Assembly (NCBI GenBank): GCA_903813345.2
Contig: CAIIXF020000001.1
Span: 55,354,270 to 55,383,884, forward strand
Direction: 5' to 3'
DNA from: Owenia fusiformis
Taxonomy: Eukaryota; Annelida; Polychaeta; Sabellida; Oweniidae
DNA length: 29,615 bases
The notes below the pieces were generated by a model that saw nothing but the letters and a program-made list of their open reading frames with translations, was not told the DNA's origin and made no database searches. Positions 1 to 12,100 of the stretch are shown piece by piece. Made by a program: the position numbers and the translations under genes. Position 1 is the first letter of the stretch; each line of letters begins with the position of its first letter.

Positions 1-120
1 ATGTCTGGAGAGTCAGGCACTGCTGGAACCTATGGCTTTGAGTGGCTGACGGTGGCTGCAGGTGGTGAAGTGACCATGATCACATCACTTGGCGATGCAG
101 ACAAGACCTTGAACCTTGAG
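1..120 (+). CDS. Exon 1 (partial): end region of repeat unit M0
   Basis: Read in frame 1 (window residues 1-40), ending at GAG|GTAAGT, phase 0. YGFEWLTV aligns with the FxWVRVQD strand found late in the other units, so the ATG at base 1 is an internal methionine codon, not a start. The true exon start may lie upstream. Confidence 0.85.
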
Positions 121-3100
121 GTAAGTTACAACCAAATATTGTACCTCTAACGTGACTTTTTGACAGCTAAGAGTTGTCTTGGTTTCATCTTAGAGAACGC
201 TGTTTGAATTTTCGGATTGAAAATTAGGCCCAATGCCCATCTAAAACCAGTCATGGGCAAATCATAATAAGATCAAGTTATATGTATGTATCAATACCAA
301 ATATTAAAGATCATTAAATTCAGGTTATCAAGCTTTACTTTTAATACATGTATTATCAAGCTTTACTTTTAATACATGTATTATCATGCTTTACTTTTAA
401 TACATGTATTATCAAGCTTTACTTTTAATACATGTATTATCATGCTTTACTTTTAATACATGTATTTTCATACTTGCAGGCTACCCAGATCCATGTCAAA
501 GGTGGTGGACACCTCCATGCTGTTGAGCTAAACATCAATGCTCAGAATATGATTGTTGATGACTTGGGTATAGTACAAGGAGATGTGCACACAAGACCCT
601 GTTCAGTTGGCAATGGTGTCAGATCAACAGTTTCAAATGGAGGATCAGGTAGACATCCTAATTTTACTTATTATTTTTTACTGTCATGCATTTTTATAAT
701 GTTCTGTTTATGTTGAGAATTTGATGGGATCAACATGTAATGTTGTGTAGTTTTGTGTTGTGTGATGTTGTGTTGTTTGGATATGTTATGGCATGTTGTG
801 TTGATGACGACCGCTGTGTGCTGACAAAAAATTGCTTCATATTTTATTTTACAACTCTGTTGGATTGTCAAAATTATAATTGCATGTTTTTCTTACTCAA
901 GGTGCTGGACACGGAGGCATGGGTGGCCAAGGCCAATGGCAAACATTAACAGGTCATGCCTATGGCGATGTCTTTGAGCCTACTGATCATGGTTGTCAAG
1001 GAGGTGGTGGCAATTCAGCTACTAACGGTGGTAAAGGTGGTGGCAAGATGAGACTAACCATTACTGAAACACTACAGAATGATGGTACCATACACTGTAA
1101 TGGTGGCCATGCCAGTAGCACCCCTCACTATGGTGGCGGAGGCAGTGGTGGAAGTATATATCTGGATCTACACCATATCAAGGGTTATGGAGCATTCCAA
1201 GTGATAGGGGGTGATGGCTTTGTCCATAGTTCACACAGTGGTGGTGGCGGCTCAGGTGGTCGTATCGCAATGTACTTCAACTCCAACAAGACCTATGCAG
1301 GAAGCTGGGACCTCTATGGAGGACTCGGTGGTGGTTATGGGTCAGCATATGATGGAGCTTCAGGAACTGCATTCTTCTACCATCAAGGTACAATTTATGT
1401 GTCAATTTATGTGTCCTGTAGTTTATCTTTAAATATACCCATATAGCGTGAGTAAGGCCCATGTGTATTATAGTAGGATTTTAGTCGGTAAAATCTTTAT
1501 TTGTTTCTCAGCAATCAATACATGTTTCATTCCACATATTGTATATCGAAAAAAGGTCCCATAATGCTAAGGTGAAGTTATCCTTAAAAGCAGAATGACA
1601 TCATTCGAAATGAGAAATATTGTCTTGAATTTGAGTATGATACTTTGAGTCTGTTATTTCAGTGCATGATCATACAACTCTGTTGATCAATAATAACATG
1701 CGTGGTGCTGCCACGACAACAGAAGTTGCTATTGGAAATGGAGACTACACCAGTCTGTCAACCGATCAGGGAAAGACTTGGTTCCTACCAATCAGTGGAG
1801 ATCACACTTTCTCAGGTGAACAATTTGTTAATGTATTTTTTCAGTTGAGTTGGATCGATGTCTTATTACAAGATGTTTCTACAAGTATTTGACCAATAAT
1901 TTATCATAAAGTTGGTTTATGTTTATTGAACTTCAAATCTTATAGAGGTGTTTTCTTATGCTTAAAATGCGTGTGCAGTTTTATAATCGTGATTATATCT
2001 TTCAGGTGACAATGATTACAAATTTGATGAAATGCAAATCTGGGGTCAAGGTCAGCTTGCGATCCTCACTGAGCCTGTGGATTCAAATGCGACAATTTTC
2101 TTTGACAACATGATTGGTGACCGCACTGGAGCTATTCATGTTGGACCTAACCAAGTAAGAATTCCTTTTGTGAAATTATATATTAATTTGATTCTTCATA
2201 AATGGTATTCTCCTGAAGATAATCCCAAAAATCTAACATAAAATACTGATTTGGTCAAACACATTATGTCCATTTTTCCTGTAGCATTGTATTTCTGTGG
2301 AAAAAACATTAATCTAAACATGTTTTGTAGATAATGGATTTGGAAAGACCACAGATTGATCTTCCATTTGGTGCCCATATTTATGATGGTGGTTTCCTTG
2401 GGCTTGCCCCAGACACCATTGTACATGGTGTTGATATCTGGATAAGTGGTATTTTGGCCCATGTGGAGAATCTTACCATACACCATGGAGGACAGATGCT
2501 GCTCCATCAGCTTGGAAGAACAGAAGGAAATGATGCCACATACTACAACTTCCATTGGGTGCATGTACAAGATCTTGGCTACATTGATATGGTCTCTGAT
2601 CCTGTCAATGAACCAGGTGTGAATTTCATTGTCACTTTTATGCACATTGATGGTGGTGGAGATGTCGGTGGTACACACGTCTATATCCATGCTGAGAACA
2701 TCACAGTTGATGCTGGTGGCGCTCTACATGCTGATAGCCTTGGCTACAGAACCTCAGATAATTATGATGAAAACGCCGGTTTACATGGCATCGTAAATCC
2801 TGGAAAAGGTACTAGTACTAACTACTATGCATCAGGTGGAGGCCATGGTGGAAGTGGCGGTCGTGGACGAGGTGATGCAGATGTGATTGCACCCAATGGT
2901 ATCTCATCTAGTGGCACTAGGAGTGGCTCTAGTACAAGTTGGGGAAACCTGTACTCCAGTCACAGTTACACTTGGTGTCCATATCACTATACCAGCAGTG
3001 GTAGATGGCTGAAGACAACATACAGTAAAGCTTACTATTTCACCCATGTTGAAACCAGGGGAAACCCTCACTTTGGTGGATGGGTAACTCAATATGAGGT

Positions 3101-6100
3101 TCATTACATCGATGCCGAGACAGGACAAAAAGTTACATATAAGGTAACATACAGCTTACTAGACTAGATATTTCTGTCTTTGTTCTTGTTGACCAGTGTA
3201 TGCATTGTTTCAAAAAATATACTTTAAATTGTTTTATGCTGCTTTCATAATTAAATTCATGTTTATCTCATGCCTGTCATGTGCATTTTAAATGATGTTA
3301 TTTTCTTTTGTTTGTCATACATGTATATTGATAGCTAATGACTTGTTATGTTTTAGAAAAAGGACAGTTTAGACACATGGAGATTTCCTGGTAATACGGA
3401 TACGAGCACATATCTCAAACAGGAATTTGATGAACCAATCTACACAAGTCAGGTTTGGATCTACCCCATTGCCTGGTCAAATATTATTGGTCTTGGTATG
3501 CAGTTCTATGGACACGATGGATGTAAGTTAATTCTCTTTTTTTATTAAGTGTATATGATCTACTTAAATTATAAAACAATAGTCCAATAAAATAAGACTA
3601 TATTTTATCTGAGCCCCTGTTACGGCTTCATGATTTTAAAAAGCCATCGAAAATTCAGGTCGGATTACAATTTGGGTGTGGCTATTTCCCATTTTCTGAG
3701 TCAGATTGCAGAGCTAAATTGCATTCATTGTTCATGTAGTACATTATGTATATGTCATAATGTTCTCATTCATTGTAGTGGTTGAGACTGCTGGGCAAGC
3801 ATATGATGATCTCTATGAGCCAACAGACTTTGGAAGTGCTGGAGGTGGTCCTGCTGGTGGACGTGGCGGTGGAAAAATCTGGTTCAACGTCACTGACACC
3901 ATCCACATAGATGGTGTTGTGTCATCCAATGGTGGTGCTGGAATTTCAAGTGGCACTGCTGTATCTGGAGGAGGCAGTGGTGGCTCAGTGTGGATGCATG
4001 CTATGAGAATCACTGGCTATGGACAGCTGCAAGCCAAGGGTGGTGCAGGATCTACTGTGAATGATAGGTGCGGTGGTGGAGGCTCTGGAGGAAGGGTAGC
4101 TCTGTATTTCCAACAGAATGACACCTTTAGTGATTTCCGGTATCTACCCGCTGGTGGACTCCCGGGTCACTTGTGCCATCAATGTGAGGCAGGTGGCGCT
4201 GGTACAGTGTTCATCTACAACATGTTGGAGAATCATCGCACTCTTGTTATTGACAATGATAATGCTCCTCACCCAGATCAGATTTACGTCAACTGGGAAG
4301 ACACCACCAGGGATGGTGGCAGGACATGGATCATGCCCTTGTCTGGTGTACATGATTTCGCATCTGGACAACATAACTTCCATTTTGAAGAGCTTCAGAT
4401 CTATGGCAATGCTCACCTTGCAGTTATGCCTCCTGATGTCACATACGATGGAGAGAACTACATTATTTCTCCACAATTTGTCGATGGTAACCCAACATTT
4501 ACCTCCTCATCTGCCTATAATGTGAGTATATTCTTCAATTATATGATTGGAGACAGAAGTGGCACAATGCATGTGTATGATCGTCAAGACTTGGATCTCC
4601 AGCGTGATGAGATTGATCTTCCTTTCAACACTTATGTATATGATGGTGGCCACCTTGGTTTGGCCCCAGATACCTATGTACATGGAGTTGATATCCATAT
4701 GGCTGGTCGCCTCTCCTATGTTAGGAACTTGACTCTACACCACGAAGGTTTCTTCTGGTGTAAGCATTTAGGTCACACCACAGGGGATATCAACAATACA
4801 TACTCCTTTTACCAAGTCCGTATACAGGATGACTCAAGCATGAATGCCACAACTGATCCTGTCTCTGAACCAGGTATCACATTCGATGTTGGCGCATTTA
4901 CTGTCGAAGGAGGTGGCACCTTACATGGCACCTTCATGACATTTAATGTGGAGAACATCACAGTTGATGACGGTGGTCTTATTGCAGCTGATGGGCTTGG
5001 TTATTACTTTACTCACAGAAACGACTCCCATGGTGAAGACTCCTTACATGGTTCAGTTAATGTTGGTATACCAACTGATGCTTCAACTGGCCGAGGTTCT
5101 GGAGGAGGCCATGGTGGAAGTGGAGGCAGAGGGACTTTCAACAGTAATCACAATTCCGGCTATGCATATGGTGATCTCTATGAACCATATGTGTTTGGTA
5201 GTGCAGGTGGTGCTAGTGTTGAAGGTGGAGTTCCTGGTGGCACTGGTGGAGGTATGATCTGGATGAACGTCACTAACATGATTCATATTGACGGAGAAGT
5301 CACATGTCATGGTGGCGATGTGGCAGATGGATTCGGAGGTGGTGGCGGAAGTGGAGGCAGCATATGGATGTATACTGAACTCATTAAGGGATATGGTAGC
5401 ATCAAGGCTAATGGTGGTGCAGGCTCAGATGGATCAGATTCCAACTATAGAGGTGCTGGTGGAGGTGGTGGTCGTATTGCTATCTATTTCAATGTCAATG
5501 AAACTATGACTGGATTCAACTATCACGCATGGGGCGGAGCTACTGGAGGAGCAAATGCTGAACCCGGTGGTGCCGGCACTGTCTTCATCTATGCCATGGT
5601 TCAAACCCACAGGACTCTCATCATTGACAATGGTGGCCAAGATCCTAAGGATGTTGAACACGTTCTTGGAAACTATGAAGACATCTCAACTGATGGTTGT
5701 AGAACTTGGATTCACCCACAATCTGGGGGACACATATTTTCAGGTGGTGCTGATGTACATGATTACCACTTTGAGGAAATTCAAATGTACGGCCATGCTC
5801 ATTTTGCTATTATGACCGATCCACCAAATGAGGAAACAGATGTTCACTTCCTATACATGATTGGTGACAGGACTGGAACGGTGCATTTAGGAGCCAACCA
5901 GACAATGGATCTTGAAAGAGAAGAGATAGATCTGCCATTCAGTGTTCGTGTTTATTCCCATGCTTGGTTGGGTCTGGCCTATAGCACTGTCATACATGGC
6001 GTCAGTGTCTGGCTGCACAGTACCCTAGCTCACATTGAAGATGTCACATTACACCATGGTGGATTCCTTGGAGTTTTCGAAGGTGGCCATACTTTAAATG

Positions 6101-9100
6101 AGGATTCCAATGTAATGAGGATAGACTGGGTCCGTGTTCAGGATGACTCTATTGTGCAAGCTATCACTGATCCAGCAACTGAGAACCTAGTAACATTCTA
6201 CATGTTCGATTTGTTCGTTGAGGGTGGAGCTAAGATGATCGGCACCCAGATGTATATCAATGCAATCAATATTACCATTGATGATGGTGGCGAGATCCAG
6301 TCTGATGGTCAAGGCTACAGACCAACTGATCAGAAGAACACTGACACTGGCGTCAACCTTGGTACTGGAACTACTTCTGGTAGTGGATCTTCCGGTGGTG
6401 GACATGGTGGTACTAGTGGACGTGGTGGTGGCACAGCCAGCACTGGGCAGCCATATGGCAATCTCTTTGAGCCAACCTTAATTGGTAGCTCTGGTGGAGG
6501 TGGTCAAAATTATGGAGGCAATGGTGGTGGAGTCATTTGGATGAATGTTACCAATATTCTTCATCTAGATGGTGAGATTAGATCTAATGGTGCTGATGCA
6601 GTGAATTACTATGGCGGTGGAGGTTCTGGAGGTTCTGTATGGATCCACACTGAACTGATCCGTGGTACTGGTAACGTAACAGCCAATGGCGGAGGTTCAA
6701 TAGGCAGCAGTGGCTACACAGGGGGAGGTGGCTCAGGAGGTAGAATTGCCATCTATTTCATGACCAATTTCACCTATCTTGGAGGCTGGCAATGTCACGG
6801 TGGTGATTCCAACTACATCGCTGGTCATCACCCCTATTACAACACTGAACCTGGTGGTCCTGGTACAGTCCTCATGTTTGCTGAGGCACATGATCACACC
6901 ACACTGTACATCAATAACAACGACCTAGTGAGTCACCATGTTGACACTCTAGACAGCTATAGTGACTTGTCAACAGACAGCTTCAAGGCATGGATGCTAC
7001 CAGCCGCTGGAGAACACTGGCTAGCAGCTGGTAATCACCAGTATAATTTTGATGAGTTCCATATTTATGGCAATGCTCATTTAGCTATCCTACCCGAGCC
7101 ACTTGAATCTGGAGCCACTTTGTACTTTGTTTTCATGATTGGTGACAGGACTGGACATGTACATATTGGACCCGATCAGTCGATGGATTTGGAACGCCCA
7201 TATTTGGACACACCCTTTAGCACCTACGTCTATGACGGAGGTTACCTTGGGTTGGCTCCAGTGACTGACCTCAACAGTGTGTTTGTGCATATTGAGGGTA
7301 CCTTAGATCATATTGTCAACCTAACACTTGTTCAAGGAGGTGAGCTACGTATGTTCCTCACTGGATCAACCAACAACTACCAAAGCTTGGACTATGAATT
7401 TAATGGTACAGCCATCATTAAGGCAGAATCTGGCATCACTTGTAATGGCCCTGCTGCTCACAGTGAGCAGTTCAACCTGATGTTCAACTACCTCACAGTA
7501 GAGGGTGGTGGTTACATACAAGGGAAACACATATTGGTGAATGCTAATGAACTGACTGTGGATGATGGAGGACTCATTGATGTCAGCGATGGTGGAGAGA
7601 CAGCTAATAATGGAGAAGGTATGCATAAATTATCTTATATGAGTTGAATTTAGCTCACTAAACCAGACTGCTTCAAGATTAATTTTACAATTTTCTGTGC
7701 TGAACTGATTATTGTTCAAATTTGGTGAGGTAGCATTATTGTCATTCATACCAGAATGTTTTCCCTAATGGACTAAAGATAAAAATTCTAGTGCACATTG
7801 ATATTTTGTGAATACTTTATATCATAAGTTTATGGTGATGGGCAAGAGAACCCAAGTAGCAATAGCAATGCACATAGAGATGGGCAAGAAAAAACAAAAA
7901 CGAAAAAAACATACATTGATAAAACCTGAGACCATCATCATTCCATTACTTGTTCTAGGTGTTGGTATAGCTCATAGCCAGGGTAACAGTGGGGCCTCCC
8001 ACGCTGGCACAGGTGGCAGAGGTGGATGCTCAGGCTACAAATCCTGTAGACTAGACCGAAGCATGCCCTATGGCAACTTGTACGAGCCAAAGAAATTTGG
8101 CAGTGGTGGAGCTGGGGGTAACGGAGGAAATGGTGGTGGTATTCTTGAGATTGATGTCACAGGAACACTAACTGTTGATGGGTATATCAGCTCTAACAGT
8201 AATGATATAGGGTCTAGTGTAAATGATGGCTCTAGTGGTGGTAGCGGTGGAAGTATCTTTATCAACACTGGAAACTTCTCTGGTGAGTAGACCAACCTAA
8301 TATATAACATATTTCAATGTATTCTTCACATGCATTCTTCACATCACAAAGAATTCAGATAAACATATAATGATTGAATTTTTCGACATGACAATGGTAT
8401 CTGTTGTAACAAACAATGATTAATAATTGATCAATATTATGTAACAAAAATGAATGAAAACACATAATGAAAAAAATATTTCTTTTACTTCACAGGTAGC
8501 CACACTGGTCATATTCAGGCACTAGGTGGCGCTGGTGATGTTGCAAAAGGTGGCGGTGGTTCAGGAGGACGTATCGCCATCTATCACTACAACCACATAA
8601 CCAGTCGACCATACAGGGGATATTACGATCTCCAGGGTGGTAGCCCAAGCACTTATGCTGAGCCTGGAGCTTCTGGGACAGCATTCGTAAAACACACTGA
8701 AGACGACCATATCACATTGAGAGTAGACAACAGAGATCAATTCCCAACAGTCCTTGATGACCCTATCAGGAATCAAGGTTAGTGGAACACATTAGACCAA
8801 TATTTTTGTAACATTGAACTCATTATAAAATATGGATTTTGTAAAAAATAACTGTGCTTTTATCTCCTTTGTTACAGAGGTTCACCAGTTCTCTGACTTT
8901 ACACTTGAATCTTATGTTGAAATATGTAGTACTATTCATTACATATATTGTGTTTAATAAACACCTTCATTGTTATCTCATGTAGGTCGGAGACTGGATC
9001 TGAGTCTTGCCGCTGGGGTTGGCTACAGCAAGACCCAATCAGCAAGGACTTACACTACAGCAAGTGGATGCACTGTTCGCTCAAGCAATGGCGAATATCA

Positions 9101-12100
9101 CACCAACTACCAATGGCAGTACTATCCACGCAACAATGACGGCAACATGTATAAACTGCCCAATCTGTTTGACCAGACTTTCCAAAACAGCGAGTATCAA
9201 CAGTTTATGGCTTGGGGCAGGTCTACTACACTGACTATAACCTTCCCTGAGACATACTTTGTGAACCATATTAGAGTATTCCCAAATGCTGCATACCCTT
9301 CAAGATTCAGGGTAAGTTAAGGTTACTTGTCTGTTAAGCAGGAATTACTTTATCCTCACCATGGTGACCGGACCTTCCATTTTATTTGTAAAATGTCAAC
9401 ATGAAGGAAAATTTCTTAAAATGAAAGTAAAATGGTATGACTAGGGGGGTTTATGGATGTATGCACGTTAAACAGACAATTACATGTGAATAATAAGGGC
9501 CTTGGGGAGGCCAAGTGGGAAGAGTATCTGACTTGTTCTAATAATGTGTAATGATTGATTTTGATATGATTGTCTGATTCAAATTATCCATTTTGTGACA
9601 ACTTGGGATCATGATCATATCTTCATATTTTTCAGTTCATATTATATTGTTTAGACATTATATTTATTTTATTTTAATAATGCAAACAAGAATTGCCAAT
9701 TCATGCAACTGTTTGTGTATTTCAGGTTACTGGTGCGCTTGGAAGCTCTTCTTTTGACCTAACATCCACTACTGTTAGCCCTGCAAGCTCCATCAAATAT
9801 GGTTCATTCCTGAGGGTTCCAGCTATGATCAGTTTGGAAAAGGTTGAAATATATATAGAGACAACTCGTAGTGACCATGTAAATGTTCTAGATGATTATG
9901 CCTCACTTAGTGAGCTGGAGATCTGGGTGGAAGGTGAAAATGCAGAATCAAGGTCAGTCCAATTAAAAACTTTGGTAAAAGTGTCTGTTTATTTCAAATG
10001 ATTGGAAGAAATTGGGAACAATTTTTAATTTGGTATTTTTTTCAATTGCAAAAAAAGAACCTTGGCTTCTCATTTGGCCATTTGTTAAACTGTTTATATT
10101 GATTGTATCAGTCCCTAAGCATTTGATAGTGTAGGATTTATGAAAAATTAAGAATAAATATAGATTTTTATCTATATCAAATAAAAAATACAACCATGTA
10201 CATTTACTTGTAGATATGAACACCGTGAGTTGGATGGAATTCGTACTTGGATTGAGCCAGAATCTGGGACTAACAGTTACGATTTTGATGAAGTCTACTT
10301 AACTGGGGGAGCCCACTTGGCATTCTACCCAATGACCTCCTTAACCACACCAGTCGATATATATATTGGAAACCTCAATGGTGACAAATCAGGTATGTGG
10401 ATGTCATATATAGTGTATAGCAGTTTTAGTGACAATTTTGTACAATCTTGAATATTATTACATAATATTTATTATCAATTTTTGAATTAAAAGTAATGAC
10501 ATAATTAAGGAATGTATTGTATCATACTATATTAGACATAACAAAAATCTCTATTGTAAATATTGAAAATGGATTTTTCTGATACTCTCCCAGACGAGTC
10601 TTCTTGTTGAGACTTGATCAACTTTGAGTTCTTCTGAGATAATGCAGATTTTGTATATATCCCAATGCATGTCATGATATGTATATATCTGGTGAATATC
10701 GCCCAATAACAGTGATATGATATTGCTGTATGTTCCAGGTCACCTCCACATTGGCTATGAACAGTCTGTGGTTATCAATGAGACTGCGATTGACATCCCA
10801 TTCAACATGCATGTCTATGAGAGTGGCTCTGCTGACCTTCCTGCCAGGGCATTCTTCATGAAGACTAAATTGTACAGTGCAGGCCATGTAAGTACATGAT
10901 CACAGCAGAAGTAAATGATTTACTTACCAATATTCAGTTCAATTTAATTTTATGATAAAGTCAAATAAAACCGTATACAACTCAATTTAGAATTACTTAT
11001 AATATTGCCCAATACTGTACACTACTAGTATACTAAAACACTGTCAGTAATGAATTGATATTGTATTGTATATAGTTGTATTCATATTTTACACTCATCC
11101 AAAAACTATTTCAAACATACATGTTTGCCTGACATTGTACATTATATTTTGAAATCAAATATGTTTTGTATAGATCACTGGCCTGGAAGATGTCTATGTG
11201 TTTGATGGAGGCATGGTCGTGATAGACTCCAACAGCAGTGTTGGTGAGAACTCTGTAGCAGGTCAAGTCAACATTGAGACAGTACATGTTCAAGATGGAG
11301 GCACATTTGAGCTGAAATCTTATGACAACAACGATGCATGGGAATTAGATGTCGTCAACATAACTGTAAGTATCTTAAAGGGCCAATAGCTTATTTAAAT
11401 TCTCTACAAATAAAAATCTTGAATATGTTTAAACATGGGCTTTCAATCTAGTTGAAAGCCCATGGTTTAAATCATCATCATTTGTAGCTTATTTATCAAA
11501 ATGATTTCTCCTTGTAAGATGTAATTTAAGAAGCTCAAAATTGAATATTATTTATTTATGTATTTTTAGGTATATGGTGGAGGTCACTTCAAGGCCAATG
11601 CCCAGCTGAATGTGACAGCCACCCATCTGTTTGCTATCTACTCAGGTGGTCGAATAGACCTCGATCATGGAGGTTTCCTACCTGGAGAGGGATTCGGCAA
11701 AGGAACTGGTATGAAATATTTCATAACTACCATGTATTTATCACAAAATTATGTTGTTCTTTGATGACACAATACATCATGTATTTCAGAAAAGCCCATG
11801 AATACATGTATAAGCCCATATACTTTCCAAAATATATATCATGTATCATGATGTATGATATGATATGTGTTACCTGTCTGTGTACACAATTGTTATTGTA
11901 CAAAATTATAATAATACACAATTATTATTTTACACAATTATTACATTACACAAATATTATAGTACACACTTATTATTCTACACAATTATTATTGTACACT
12001 GTTATTGTAGGTGCCCATTATGGAGGCAGCGGTGGTTGCCATGGTGGCAGTGGTGGAAGAGGTGGTGGTACTGACATAGTAGGAGAAAGCTATGACTCTC

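Larger units (their letters stand above)
8986..9952 (+). other. Domain D2: divergent galactose-binding-like (discoidin-type) domain in unit M5
   Basis: Window residues about 2168-2352, spread over exons 11 and 12. Core strands TLTITFPETYFVNHIRVFP and SLEKVEIYIE, with the closing SLSELEIWVEG, fit an F5/8C-like beta sandwich. Similarity is much weaker than in D1, so the superfamily call is firmer than the family call. Binding partner unknown. Confidence 0.65.

Noticed and set aside
1-3. ATG at the first base as the translation start of the gene
   Set aside because: The following residues align with the middle of the C-terminal half of a repeat unit, and no signal peptide follows, so this is an internal methionine codon.
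325-464. CRISPR array or other prokaryotic repeat
   Set aside because: The repeats are head to tail with no spacers, and the surrounding gene is spliced.
2196-2690. Minus-strand open frame of about 164 codons
   Set aside because: It lies antisense to exon 6 and intron 5. Its residues are the complement of the repeat unit's codons and show no features of their own. The same holds for the other minus-strand frames, including the proline-rich one at 8068-8310, which is the complement of glycine codons.
3779-7618. Collagen or silk-like protein
   Set aside because: Glycines occur in short blocks between hydrophobic strands; there is no Gly-X-Y periodicity and no alanine runs.
9490-9540. Second tRNA-derived element in intron 11
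   Set aside because: Only a box A-like stretch is visible, without box B or stems, which is within chance for a 414-base intron.
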